The notes beneath the pieces were generated by a model. The model saw only the letters and a program-made list of their open reading frames with translations. It did no database searches and had not been told where the DNA came from. This document shows, piece by piece, positions 1-12,000 of a stretch of 64,000 nt of DNA (positions are counted from its first letter, which is position 1; each line of letters starts with the position of its first letter). A program made the translations under genes and the position numbers. The stretch is from Melastoma dodecandrum (Eukaryota; Streptophyta; Magnoliopsida; Myrtales; Melastomataceae), in the NCBI GenBank assembly GCA_029817715.1, contig JARUPY010000397.1, positions 5,084,001 through 5,148,000 of the forward strand, in the 5' to 3' direction.

Positions 1-2484
1 CTACGACCACACACTACTTGGTTTTCAGTGCCCCCCACCTGAATATATGAATGGACCACCGCCTTTGCCCTGCCCTACTATCAAAACCTGGCAGTATATG
101 ATGTTACTGTTCTTTTACTATTATTATTATTACAACCAAGTAAAAAAAAAACATTAAGTTAAAACGTTGAATCCTAATTAATGGATTAAGGATGATGATG
201 TTATATATGGAGTTGTCAAGCTATCTTTTCAATTCCAAGATAACTGCACCGAATAAATACTTGTCCATCGTATGTGATACGACCACCATCTACATTTCCG
301 ATTGCTAAAATCAAGTGGTTTTGGTCCTTCGTTGTATTTTGGACCATACATAATTATTCCGCAACTTTTTTCTTTAATTTTTATTATTATAATTTTGAAA
401 TTGATTAATACGTAACACATTTATTAAATAATTTAATTATCAAATTATGACCCGGGTTTTAAAGAATGTTTGTATTAATCTTTGTCATTTCGTGAATAAT
501 TAAAACCCCTGTAACTTGGGGAGTGGATGTTTTCAATTTTGTATGATACATACATTCATTCCCCTATGATAAAACATTTAGTAGTTGGTTTGTGAACTAA
601 AGACACTGATTCATCTTGGGGTCACTATCCCTACAAATATATATATATAAAGTGAGAAAATTGATTAGATTTCTTTTATAACTTCTTGTGTCCGGGACCC
701 TTTTTCCTAAAATCAAGAATTTTTTCGGACTGAAATTGGGAAAAATTATTCATTCAACATTTTAATTCAATGACACCTCGCTCCACGAATAACGAAGCCA
801 ATACGGAAATATGACACGACGAAATGTAAATTTTTGACAAATTACGATACACCCCGGTAAAAAAATTCAAAATATAATATTTACTAAACATTATAAAATA
901 TGAAATTAATATTAAGTTAAATAAATTATAAAATTAATTTTATTTCGTTTAGCTTAATAATTTTAAAAAATTATTTTTGATTTTATTACTCTTTGAAACA
1001 TTTTATTTTATTTTATATTAAAAAATGTAATACTTTGAAAATTTAGATCATTAGAAAACATACATATATTTAATATTTTAATAATTCATTATTATTTAAA
1101 CGTGGTATGATTTTATGCGATAATATTTATAGCCGTACCATGCTCTGATACTCGAGTTTCATTATTTAAGTTTAAAGATATTATCTTCATTTAGAAATTA
1201 GAATAATTTGCGGGGGTGATTCTCATTAGGATCAGGCATAAATAATTCAATTATTTAAACCCACAATCCATATAAAAATATGTTATTATTTTAACCAATA
1301 ATTATACTATAAGAACATAAAAAATCTAATGGCCATCATATCTATAGTCCTAAAATACGGTAGATTTCATAAATATGTTATCATGTGAATAGTAGTAAGT
1401 AGGATGCTAATGTTAGTTTTAGGAAGTGTCTTGTCCTTGGGATGAGTTAAGGCGTTACTTTTGAGCCTATGCCGAATGGGCTCAACCGTGGGCTTAGGAC
1501 AAGAGGCTCAAGGCGACATGTCATTATTGTAAGGAGAAGACGTGGGTTTTGACTTTTCGTTTTATGTTTCGGGTTGACAAGCAGGAGAAATCAGTTTGGG
1601 ATTGCAACGATCAAATGGGATTTGCCTGTAATGTTTTGTGAGGGGTGTTCTGTTCACCGCCATAACAGCGACGCCCCCCAAACACCAAGAAATGACAGCA
1701 GGAATTTGCATTCCTTCCTCTCTCATTTACTACGTTAAAGGGAAGAAAACAAAAACAAAAGGGATGCGTCTCGTTCAGGTAGCGATTGGGCGGCTCCAAA
1801 ATGTTGTCCTCATCGCAGGGACAGGATCACACTTTTGCTACTTACTAGGAGGGACTTCTCCCCCGTGATCGCATTTTACCCGCCCTTGCCAATTGTTTCC
1901 TTGTCTAGTCTCAACCCTGAGAAAATAAAACCGACAAACTACACGAAAAGTGAAACAACACGACGTGCCACACTCCTTCGACTTCCCCGCCTCTCCCGAA
2001 CGTGAACTCCATCCTACCCCGTAATCTATTCTTACCATTGGCAGCCTGGCATGGACTCCTTTCTTTATAAGCATGCCTCTTGTTATGGGAGAGTACGAGA
2101 CTCTGCCGTAAGGAGATAAACATGAAGACTGAGGCATGCTGTCTGCTGCTTTTCAGGTCACGGGCTGAGGGGAACCCGAGAAGGAGGCTCGTTCTCGCCA
2201 TCAGGCATGGGAGGAAACCGAGGTAGAGAGCCATCAGCCGAGGTTGATCGACCTCGAGGAAGACTGGCTCCGTTTCATCCCTCCTTTCGAGGATAGGGAA
2301 GAGGAGGGTACAGAGGAGGGATCCCAAGGACGGCGGGGAACGAGCCCCCTTGCGTTGCTGGCTGGGGAAGGGGACGATGATTGAGCTTCGGGAAGTATCT
2401 GATGGAGGTCATCCTAGAAGAAGGGAGGGTTATGGGGATATAAGGGATATGGAGTTGAAGGAGCGCAAGATAAGAAGACAAATG
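1..2484. other. AT-rich intergenic DNA, no gene seen
   Basis: The first ~1.4 kb is strongly AT-rich, with short A/T runs and no open frame that resembles a protein. From about 1.44 to 2.35 kb the base composition is more even and a few open frames up to ~138 codons appear on both strands. None has a recognisable motif, and they overlap each other on opposite strands. I see no gene here. Confidence 0.6.
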
Positions 2485-3228
2485 ACATGCTCATACACCT
2501 CACAACAAAATAGAGTTGCAGAGAAGAAGAATAGATATCTTGCAGGAGTTTGTAAAAACATGCTTCGTGCAAGGACTATTCATGAAAGATGCTCGACATA
2601 GTGCATAAATACAGACATTATAAACATACTACTGCAATTACATCTAAATTTCAAGACACTATTTTAGATGTCATGGAAGATGAAGCCTATAGTGAGTCAC
2701 TTTTGGGTTTCCGGGTCTGTCTATTTTGTGTTTATCCCTAACTATTCGTGAAGCAAGTTCTATAAGAATATAACAAAGTGTATATTCGTTGGGTAAGACA
2801 CGAAGAGAAAGTGATGGAGATAATGCGACTTGACAACCTATCGCTACACTGTATTATGCAACACTATCTTTAATGAAGCAACCTCTTTGTGGTCGTCATT
2901 AAAGGAAATAAACGACAAGGTTCTTGCGAAACAGGGGGAAAATATACTTGAAGCCTATGGTCGAAGAGATAGAAGAGGGTCCTACTACAAACATAAATAT
3001 AACAAAGGTCATCCGAAGAGACACTATAAGAGAGGAAGAAACGGATGTGACAACACCTCTAAGGATTGGATAGAGAACTGGGACAATGGTTATGTTGAGG
3101 AAGATGAAATTGCTCCAATAGAGGATAGCTTGGCTTGGTCTCTATCCATGAGCTTGAGAACTGCAAATGCAACAGCAATCACAAGCATCATAGCCCATGA
3201 TCCTGACATTCTTAACGATGAAAGTTGA
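2485..3228 (+). pseudogene. Ty1/copia polyprotein relic (end of integrase)
   Basis: Broken reading frames line up in order with the second half of a copia integrase. QQNRVAEKKNRYL near 2505-2545 is the conserved QQNGVAERKNR stretch holding the catalytic Glu. LLGFRVCLFCVYP near 2700-2742 is the usual RVFGCxCFVH segment. KCIFVG at ~2777-2795 is the KCIFVGY segment. TTYRYTVLCNTIFNEATSLW from 2833 matches the DPxTxxxxxSRNVxFDEASxWW block. Stops and frame changes separate the blocks, so it cannot be translated. No LTRs were found for it. The tail to 3228 is the variable linker before reverse transcriptase. Identity is inferred from block order and motif likeness. Confidence 0.75.
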
Positions 3229-3323
3229 TGTCATCTGGGAAAGAAGTAATCTCTGAGCGTTTCCCTCCTGATACAGTCACCCAAAAACCAAAGAAAGGAC
3301 CACAAAATATTATAAATCATTTT

Positions 3324-3394
3324 TGCACCAGCCGGGAATCGAACCCGGGTCTGTACCGTGGCAGGGTACTATTCTACCACTAGACCACTGGTGC
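3324..3394 (-). tRNA. tRNA-Gly (anticodon GCC)
   Basis: The minus strand reads as a complete 71-nt cloverleaf. The acceptor arms GCACCAG and CTGGTGC pair fully. The D-loop region holds GGTCTAGTGGTAGAAT, the anticodon loop is CCTGCCACG with GCC as anticodon, and the T-arm GGGTTCGATTCCC carries the B-box. Discriminator base is A. There is no intron and CCA is not encoded, as expected for a nuclear plant tRNA. The length is the usual one for tRNA-Gly(GCC). Confidence 0.96.
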
Positions 3395-3682
3395 GCGTTT
3401 GGCTGTATAGTAATGTTATAATCTATAATTAGAAGAGGAATGACGGGACAGCCGAGGGGAAGGGAAGGCTGAAAACTAGAGGTGGCAGAAGGACGAGGCT
3501 GACGGAGGACGGTGTTGTGGGGGGGGGGCCGGACGCGAAATGTTGGTCCCAGCAGCGGTTGCTATTTTCAGTTTCGGGGACGGGCATTGTGCAGCCTTTC
3601 GGCTGCAAAAACCAATTGTCCCCCCGCCCCTGGTTGTGTTTGATTTGGTTCTGGCTACTTAGAGATTTCCAGGAAATTTCAG

Positions 3683-5469
3683 GTCAATTTTGATCCTCAG
3701 ATGCTGCTCAAGAAAGCACACTCTGCTACCTCATCAGCAGGGTCTGCCACAGCGTGCGTTTTTGCTTTTGTTTTTGTTTTCGTTTTCGTTTTCGTCCACC
3801 ATTGATGACATCCTCTGGTTCTGTTGACTGCTCCTAACTATGGATGATCTCAGCAGAAGGATTGCCATGATACAGATGGGTGGGGTCCTGAAGATAGCGA
3901 ATCTAGTTGATGGTGGACGGAAAATCATCCGCCACTCTAGGTTGCTTTATCTTAGTCAGTGTCAAAACATGAGTATCACGGCTGATCCTTGAGAAAAGTC
4001 CATCATGCCTTCGTTGTCAGGGATGATAATCTTCTCTAACAACACCGCAGGAACACTAGATTGTCTATTGCAGCTAAGCTCCGAAGCTTTGAGTCAGACA
4101 TCCCTAGATGCTGTGGTAACGGTTTCCATTATCTTTGTTTTGCAGAAAGATGACAGGATTTTAGGCCAAATACCTTAGTTCTTGCCTTCTTTTTCATCCA
4201 AATGATTCGAAATCTTCAGCTGATGTATAATCTTTTCCTGCTTTTGGCCTTGCCAGAATCTGTGGCAATTGCATGCATGCCCTGTTTGGTCCTTATAAAT
4301 TGTCAAAAGAAAACTAAAGTTTGTCAAATTCAAAGTCGCTTATATTCAAATCATTTGCCTGCTTACAATGATATTGTAAATGAATAATTCTTTCCCTCTG
4401 TCTTCTGTTGGAATGCAAAGGATGCTGCCTAGCTGTATTTCAAACTGCTAGGTCAGGTTGGGACTATATCATACTTTTCGACCCAAGATTTTATGCCCTT
4501 GCCACAGCAGCTTGAACTCGAAAGTGCAATTGGAAGTTCAAATTGTCCGTAACTGCAGTCTTTATTGAAGGATCACTCCCTGGGAATTATATATTGGATT
4601 ATATTCTGGTCTGCAACATGGTAACCCTAAGCTGCTTGCTACTGCATTCCCCCTTCTTTTGTAGATTTTAGTGCATTCTATGTAAAGAAATTGTTTTAGG
4701 AATATGAACATGATCCAAATTTATGTTATTGTGTCCCTACTAGTTTTGCTATGATAGGTGACTATAGTTCTACTTGCTTCCCACTGACATTGTAGTCAGC
4801 AAAGAACATGCAGTGTGAAGTGTTAAAAACAATAATCCTACATATTTCTTGCATCTTAAATGATCAATCATATCCATAGTGTAAGATATCATTTTCCGGG
4901 GATTGTTTGCCATTGACCGTGGAGTTGATTCGATGATTTTCCTTTCATGTCTCTGCAAACAGCTTAGTACTGTTCAGCTAATGGAGAAAGATGGTGGGCT
5001 CTTCGACCATGTTTTTGATAAGGAAATCACTTCAACAGTGGCGGGATGCGACGATGTTTCAGAAGCCGGTATGGTTTACCTTGATATGCAGATTGAAGTT
5101 GCATTTAATCTTCTATTTTGGCGATGAGCATGCAATTGGTTCATGTGTTAGCCAAGGCGCTAGCATGGATCTGACTTTTGATTCCCCCTACTCCATAGAG
5201 GCAAGATATGGGGTAAGGAAATAACTTCACCAACCGCAAATTGTCACCATAGAGACTTCTCACAGGTGCAGGGTTTCGATGTTCCATCGTGGAAGAAAAT
5301 AGTTGCAATTCGGTTGACAGGCAGGTATTGTCATCCCTACCTTTTTCGGATACAATCTTCCTGGTTATACAAAGTTTGGTACTTGGCCAATTGCAGCATT
5401 TCAGGCGGAAAGCTTGACGACATCACCGTGGTGGTTGGCCGAGTTGTTAAGACGCAGAGTTCCCTCTAA
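3683..5469 (+). pseudogene. PP2C-type protein phosphatase, decayed 3' part (PBCP-like)
   Basis: Seven short blocks in order match the C-terminal two thirds of a chloroplast PP2C of the photosystem II core phosphatase type. They are: KAHSATSSAGSAT (3683-3757); GGVLKIANLVDGGRKIIRH (~3873-3930); CLLQLSSEALSQTSLDAVV (~4059-4117); DGGLFDHVFDKEI (~4990-5030); LTFDSPYSIEAR (~5170-5206); GFDVPSWKK (5265-5320); and GGKLDDITVVVG (~5404-5440), ending at TAA 5467-5469. Intron borders are mostly visible. Damage: the N-terminal domain is absent, the usual NVGDCG metal-site region reads NLVDGG, the SDGLFD motif is altered, and a frame change precedes FDSPYS. The family normally dephosphorylates photosystem II core proteins in plastids. 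This copy should not give an active enzyme. Family assignment is firm; the PBCP subgroup rests on remembered C-terminal motifs and on its neighbour, the carrier gene. Confidence 0.8.
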
Positions 5470-6266
5470 TGGATTACCGACGTAGACTAGTAATTATATG
5501 TGAATTAAACCTAGATAACATTCAGATTGCCAAACTGGAAAGTGTATGTACCGTTGGAAACGTTGGCGGGCATTCGCTCCAATTCGCCGGAAAATTCGGC
5601 GAACTCACCGGAAAACAATCGGATAATTTCTGGTAAAGACTCCATGTAGCTCTATATTCAAATCAACGTTACAAAGAAATTTAAATGACAAATCACCGGA
5701 CTACTCATTTGCCCAAATTAAAATAAATCTATAGTTACAAAACACTACGGTAACAAAAATTGTCTTAAATTAATTTTATTAACATGTACATCATCCAGCC
5801 TATGGTGCCAATAAGACTCCGGACTGCCCTGGATGGTGGTGACGAGAAAGCTCAAATGATGTGATGATCTTTTACCAACCCCTTGAATCTTAGAACAGGC
5901 TTGTGAAAGCAAAGAAAATCTCAGGAATCAAGAAGGAAAATAAACGGATGCCCAGAATAACATCTATATGTCTTGAAAGAGGCATCTACAACTACTCTGC
6001 TCAAAATCTTTATCAAGTAAACTTTATCCAGCCGCAACCATGATGATTCATGGTATTAACAAATTAAATTGGCAGCAGTTCACGAAAAGCAAACTTCATA
6101 TAAGAATCAGGACCCTCAACCAACCTCTAGTTACAGGCAATGCTACCCCACCGATGTTATGAGGCAATATGCGACTAGGTTCACAGTCAGTGCATGGAGG
6201 AGGCATTCTAAGCCTCGCCAGTGTGAAGCTTAAGAAAGGAATTGCTGTGAAGCATGGTACGATCCT
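5470..6266. other. Intergenic DNA downstream of PP2C relic and carrier gene
   Basis: About 800 bases lie between two convergent genes. Both 3' untranslated regions probably lie here. I see no other coding block, tandem repeat or transposon end. Confidence 0.5.
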
Positions 6267-7726
6267 TCATGTCGCGTCTCCACTGTCATTACCATTGAGG
6301 TCCTTGAAAAATGCCTTGGAGGCTTCATATGTAGACCAGCAAATTGCAGCTGCGGGAGCATGGAAAAGCATCCTGGGCATCCACCCCCTCATAAGCCCTC
6401 TGTATCCATCCTTCTCCACTATTATTTTAATCACATCTCTCATTGATCCTGTCTTTAATCTATCGCATCCGCAAACACCCTGCAGAACAAAATTAAGGAA
6501 GTCCATGGTCATGTGATTGCGACGAGTTCAGATCAGAAGTTGGAAAAAGCAGCCAACAGTTGGTTTTTACGGGACAATTTCTAGGGCTTTAAATCCCATT
6601 CCTACGAACCAACGAACTGTCCATCTCAACGAACAGCCATTAAGAGCACAAGTTGAACTCGAGCATACTACACAGCTGCAACAACATTGACTGTGTCTGT
6701 GTCTTCTTTGCTCACTAGCACAAATTGCTATAAGATGCCAGGACGAAACCTTTCCTAGAAAGAACTGATGCAGTGGCTTTCAACAAGAACGATTAATGAC
6801 TAAAAGAGATTCAAATCACCAGGTAACTAATACAACGATCGACTTAAATGCCAACGGCCTTTGAGAGAAGGGCCACCTAGACAATCGGATAGGTTAACAG
6901 TCAGCGGGAAAAAAATGGCACCTAGAGGCAATGAAGCTGAGGCAAATACCTGACACTGCAGCTGAGTCTTGACCACATCAAGGGGAGTGGTGACAGCAGC
7001 TGCTAAAGCGCCGGCTACAGCCCCTGCAGTGGCGTGGACCACCCATCCTTCGTCTTCCACGCTCTCTGGGGAAACCTCCATCAAGCACCTCTTGGTGGCC
7101 TCATATGTTGAGAAGTGCATGGCGGTGAAGGGGGCATTCATGACAACTGTAGTCCTGTAAGAAGCATAGAAGGCCCTGAACTTCTCTTCCCTAAGGACCT
7201 TCCTCACACAATCCAGGACACCCTTGTAAGGGCTGTTGTGCAGCTGCAGCCTCTGCTTGATCATATCCATCGGGGTGAGGATAGCGTCACTGGCAACGGT
7301 CGCAAAGACTCCAGACATGGCGTGGGCGGCAGGGTTATCAGGATGGCTGCGGGAGAAGAAGTCCTTGCAGACCTCGTAAACAGAGAAGTAGACGGCATGT
7401 GCAGGGCCAGCGCCCAAGCCCATGGCACCAATTCCTCGGTAGAGGCCACGGGGGCCATCATGCTTGAGGATGGAGAGGAGGGCTTGGCGGAGGCCGACGG
7501 ACCTGGCGGGGCAGGAGCCTAGGGCCTGCATCTGAGTCTTGATGGTGTCGACGGGGAACATGGCCATGTGCTCAACGGATCCGGCGACCGAGCCAGAAAC
7601 CATGAATTGCCAGAAGAGGAGGCCATCGTGGGCGGAGGAAGTGGAAGAGGAGAGGGAGACATCAGGCCGGTAGTCGGGGCGGAAGTCCCTGTTCTGGAAC
7701 TCGGTAGCGGCGTCGGTGGTGTCCAT
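6267..7726 (-). CDS. MIT: Mitoferrin-like mitochondrial iron carrier
   Basis: Two exons (7726-6950 and 6479-6267) join CAG to GGTGTTTGC in phase and give 329 residues, the usual length for plant mitoferrins. All three mitochondrial carrier signatures are present: PVDTIKTQ (~residue 60), PMDMIKQR (~150) and PLDVVKTQ (~250). Each sits at the end of an odd-numbered helix, so the protein should have six membrane helices in the inner mitochondrial membrane. The C-terminal exon begins GVCGCDR and contains GWMPRMLFHAPAAAICW, typical of mitoferrin and related MRS3/4 carriers. The expected role is import of ferrous iron into mitochondria for haem and Fe-S cluster synthesis. I chose the ATG at 7726 (MDTTDAATEF); an upstream in-frame ATG at 7789 lacks family likeness. 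The start lies 431 bp from a divergent glucosyltransferase gene. No damage seen. Confidence 0.93.
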
Positions 7727-8157
7727 CGGGTAGGGTAAAACCTTTGACCTTTTTGACAAACTTGAGATCCCACCAAACCCCAAGCACAACCAAAATCCAA
7801 ACCCAACACAACCCTCAAGAACCCAAACTCAGATCCTGGCTCCTGCCTATCTCTCGTGCTGAGGATTACTTCCCAAAACCTTGGAAGCCCACCTCCGCTG
7901 GCGACAAGTTCTTGGGAGCCGACCGTCCTTGTCCCTATTTGATTCACAGAACGAGAAGTTCGTATCCAGGGGGGGGTAAAAAAGGCAACATATTATCTAT
8001 AAGCAGGGAGGGAACGGTTTCTGAAAACTGAAACTTTTAATCCAGAAAAGAAAAAAACGATGTCGATGTTCCTGCTGTCGTCTTCCTCCTCCTCCACACG
8101 GAATGATCGGGGATCCCCCCAACGTATTTAAGCCCTGGAGGAGGAAGCCAAAGACCG
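7727..8157. promoter_or_regulatory. Shared divergent promoter region
   Basis: These 431 bp separate the start codons of the carrier (-) and the glucosyltransferase (+). Both 5' untranslated regions and both core promoters must fit here unless one lies inside a gene. The centre holds a G-run (about 7968-7976) and CT-rich stretches near 8060-8097. I do not see a clear TATA box for either gene. Confidence 0.5.
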
Positions 8158-10431
8158 GTGGAAATGGGGGTCCTTGTCCACGGATCAAGAAGAGGAGGCC
8201 TTCCTCCTCCACCTCCAGTGAGACGACTGCCTTTCCCCCTCCTCCGCCGCCGCCGGCTCCTCCTCCCCCTCGCCCTCTCCTTCTTCCTCCTCCTACTCCT
8301 CCTCTACAAGGCTGACCGCCTGGCGAAGCAGACGACCACCGTGGCCGGCCACAACCTCGGCCCCACCCCCTGGCACCTCTTCCCTCCCCGAACCTTCGAC
8401 GACAGAACCCGCCTTTCCCTCGCCTCTCACATCATCCGATGCTCCTACCTCACCTGCCCTCGCTCTCCCCCTCCCGCTACCCTCACCCGTCCCTCCTCCC
8501 CTTCCTACTGCCCCCGCTTCTTCTCCTCCATCCTCCGCGACCTCCACCCCTGGTCCGCCTCCGGGATATCCCTCCCTCACCTTATGGAGGCGAGGAAGTC
8601 CGCGGCTTTCCGAGTTGTCATCCACCGGGGGAGGCTGTTCGTGGATTTCTACTTCGCATGCGTGCAGAGTCGGGCCATGTTCACCATCTGGGGGTTGTTG
8701 CAGCTCCTTCGGCGGTATCCCGGTTCTGTTCCCGACGTCGACCTCATGTTCGACTGCATGGACAAGCCTAGCATCAACAGGACTGAACACGCCGCATTTC
8801 CCCTCCCCTTGTTCCGCTATTGCACCACCCCTAACCATTTCGATATTCCCTTCCCGGACTGGTCCTTCTGGGGATGGTATGAATGAACTCTGATGTTTCC
8901 TCGACCATTGCTTTTGTTATGTTAGCCATTCTGCTTCTTCCTTGGAGAACTGGGTATTCATGGTTGCCTCCCTGTGGTCAATATTTTGCGTATAGTGGCA
9001 CTCTTTCTGTGAGGTTTCATGGATGCTGCATTTCACCTTATTCTGCGGCATTGCAGGCCTGAGACGAACTTGCAGCCATGGGACGTGGAGTTTAACAGTA
9101 TCAAGGATGGGTCTCGAGCTTTGAGTTGGAGGGAACGATTTCCTTGGGCCTACTGGAAAGGCAACCCAAATGTCGGGTCCCCTATCCGCGCAAAGTTGAT
9201 GAAGTGCAACAACTCGAGCTATTGGGGTGCGGAGGTGATCCAACAGGTCATTTTCCCCACACCATGACACAGCCACTCTCACATGTTCATGTAAATTCAG
9301 AATAGCCCGGTTAATTACTAGATAGCTGAATTTTTAGCCCCTAACTGTTACAGAATTGGGAGAAAGAAAAGACAGCAGGATTCGAGCAGTCACAGTTGTC
9401 AAAGCAGTGCAAACACAGGTATGAAGTCTTCGTGTTGAGGGGACGTCCTTAATTCTTCAAGCCCTCCCCATCATCTCCGCCTTGTGGATCCTTGTGATCC
9501 CCCCCGCCACCCCACTCAGTGCCTCTTGCTTTCTTTCATTTATTCACCCGCTTATCGGGCTTGTTCTCTCTCAGATATAAAATTTATGCAGAAGGTTATG
9601 CATGGTCGGTGAGCTTGAAATATATCCTTTCATGTGGGTCTCTTTCGCTCATAATATCTCCAGAATATGAAGATTTTTTCAGTCGCGGTCTCTCTCCCCG
9701 GGAGAACTATTGGCCCATTTCCTCCGTCGATTTGTGCCGTAATATAATGCGTGTGGTTTCCTGGGGAAATGCTAACCCATACGAAGTAAGTTTCTGTACT
9801 AGCTTTCTAGTGATATTGTCATGTCGAGCCCTTTTACTATAGTCATATTATATCAAGCTTTACTCTCATAGCTCTTCCTGTGCCTTTAACTTCGTCCACA
9901 GTCACCATTCCTCATGTAACAAAACATGACGGGTTCCAATATGAGCATTGTCTTCATTATGCACAAATATTTCAAGGACTGAACTTCAGATCTCGGAAAG
10001 TGTGCCGTGTTATCTTTTAAGTTCTTTGCTGCATTAATATATTCATTGAATACATGCTTCTCTAGTTGACGAATTTCGTGTGCACCAACTCTTGCTTCCG
10101 GATGTTGTTAGAACTGCTGAGGGCTAACAGTTGTTGTTGTGGATCTCTGGATGGATAGGCTGAAGCAATTGGGCAAAGAGGACAGGAGTTTATGGGAAAT
10201 TTGAGTATGGATCATGTTTATGATTACATGTATAACCTTCTCACTGAATACTCTAAGCTCCTTCGCTTCACCCCAGTCCCTCCTTCTTCGGCCGTGGAAA
10301 TATGTGGGGAGTCCTTGCTTTGCTTTGCAGACTCAAAGCAAACACCACTTCTCAAAAGATCAGCTGTGCAGCCATCTCCTAGTGAGCCATGCACCCTGAT
10401 GACAGCCGATAATGAGTTGTTTGCAAAGTGA
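8158..10431 (+). CDS. CAP10/DUF821 protein O-glucosyltransferase (rumi-like)
   Basis: Five exons (8158-8876, 9057-9246, 9354-9418, 9575-9785, 10159-10431) with GT-AG borders and matching phases encode 485 residues. The N-terminus has an arginine cluster followed by a ~20-residue hydrophobic stretch (ALSFFLLLLLLY), a type II signal anchor. The catalytic CAP10 domain follows: IPFPDWSFWGW at the exon 1-2 join, AYWKGNP, WGAEVIQQNWEKEK, KIYAEGYAWSVS and YDYMYNLLTEYSKLL. Relatives transfer glucose or xylose to protein or cell-wall acceptors in the ER/Golgi lumen. The exact plant substrate is unknown. The tail ends NELFAK without an HDEL/KDEL signal, so Golgi residence is more likely than ER retention. 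The reading frame is undamaged. ATG 8158 and the ATG two codons later are both possible starts. Confidence 0.9.
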
Positions 10432-11167
10432 TTAAAATGGAAGATGAGACCAAGATGCAAGAATCCCCAAGCTTAATAAGACCACAGGTTAGATTGGGAA
10501 CACAATGACAAATCAATTTGGATCCCCAGCAATGTGGTACTCAATCCTACCATCAAATATTTTAAGTATTCCATGGGAAAGGGTATGGAACTTCCATGGC
10601 CATTGATATTGAGCTATTAAAACTACTGTTTTATATACATTGGTTTACTTCAAAGTGGATTGACTCGTTCATCTGAAGTGGGTTTTTCTTCTTCTTTTTC
10701 TAGTTAGCTTTGTTCATTTTCATCCTCCCTTCAGATATTGAAATTCAATAGCTAAGCCATGCCTTTTTGGTCCGGTCTTTCTAGTAGATAATGTTTTTCT
10801 TCCTTCCTTCCACAATAATAAGCTGATGCCTGTGCTTTCGGGAATGAAGAATCAAACTGCTTAGTAAGTAAAACAGGTGCCTAAAAGTGTCCTTGGTGCT
10901 CTTTAACTTTTCATAAGCAATCTTTTGTTGTGGGATCCGTTTTACTCCTCCGGTTTTAATAAGGGCACGGTGCGGAAGGCTTTTCTTGTGGTTAGTGTCA
11001 AAGAATATCTTTGGATGAATTGTGTATCAAGGAATATATACTACCCAAGTTACCCCTTTTGGGATAGGGAATAAGTGATTTGCTTCTGTCTTGGATGGCC
11101 TTTATATGATAACACAAAGGTCGACAAGAAGCAGCCCGCTATTCCATCACACAGCACAATTCTGGAA
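10432..11167. other. Intergenic DNA, 3' end of glucosyltransferase and PLC upstream region
   Basis: There is no coding block here. It should hold the 3' untranslated region of the glucosyltransferase and the former promoter of the PLC gene. An in-frame open stretch runs upstream of the PLC ATG to 11075, but it lacks family likeness. Confidence 0.5.
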
Positions 11168-11419
11168 ATGTCAAAGCAGGCCTATATTTTCAAGATATGC
11201 TTTTGTTTCAAGAGGATTTTCAAGCTGAGGGAGGCTGAGCCTCCAGGAGACGTCAAGCAACTCTTTCAGGATTACTCTGAGGATGGGATAACGAACATTG
11301 ATGATCTGCTGAGGTTCATGGTGGAATTTCAAAAGGAAATGGATGCCACAAAAGAGGATGCCCTGGCTATATTCTGCAGTCTGAGACATCTAAACATCTT
11401 CCAGGGGAAAGGACATCAC

Positions 11420-11809
11420 TGAGATGATTCCTCTGGGATTGCAGCAATCGGAGAAGAACAAAGAATGGAAGAAGGGCTGATCGGAGAAAGAAGTCAGCAG
11501 AACCTTTCATTCAATCAAGAGCTTGCAGAATACAAGCAAGATACAGATCAAGGAAGAAGATTCAACGGAATTCAACAACCCAACTACTAGCTTACTCAAC
11601 TCCTTATAGCTAAATGCCCTGCAACTACTTTGTAACTAACTAACTTCTACAATTCAATGAAACAGTGAAAACGATATTTGTTTCTTCTGCCTCTCAGCTT
11701 TGTATCACTTCATATCCTCTTCTACTTCACAGCAGCTCCTCCTCTTTTCCATAGCACGGCTTCAGCTCCTCTTCTGTCTTCATAGCAGCTCCTTCTCCGT
11801 CCCATAGCA
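11420..11809 (-). repeat. 3' LTR of the chromovirus (390 bp)
   Basis: On the minus strand the LTR starts TGCTATGGGACGG and ends AATCATCTCA, so it has TG...CA ends. The outer end touches the ATCAC duplication. A purine run (AAGGGGG in minus sense, just right of 11809) is a candidate polypurine tract. Confidence 0.88.
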
Positions 11810-12000
11810 ATCCAACCCCCTTAAAATAAAGCTTGTCCTCAAGCTTTTAAGTGCCTACTCAAGCTTCCTTCCGCAATCATTCAAGTGTCTTACCTTCCCT
11901 CTCCACTATTTCTGTGCAATACAATCCTTCCCCATCCCCCTTAAAAACAACTTGCCCTCAAGTTGTACTATAATCAAAAGTTGGATATCTCTTTACTAGA

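Noticed and set aside
7115..7522. A 135-codon plus-strand open frame
   Set aside because: Antisense to the mitoferrin exon, which has all three carrier signatures.
8293..8838. A 181-codon minus-strand open frame
   Set aside because: It is the complement of the GC-rich first exon of the glucosyltransferase, whose plus-strand frame has clear domain motifs.
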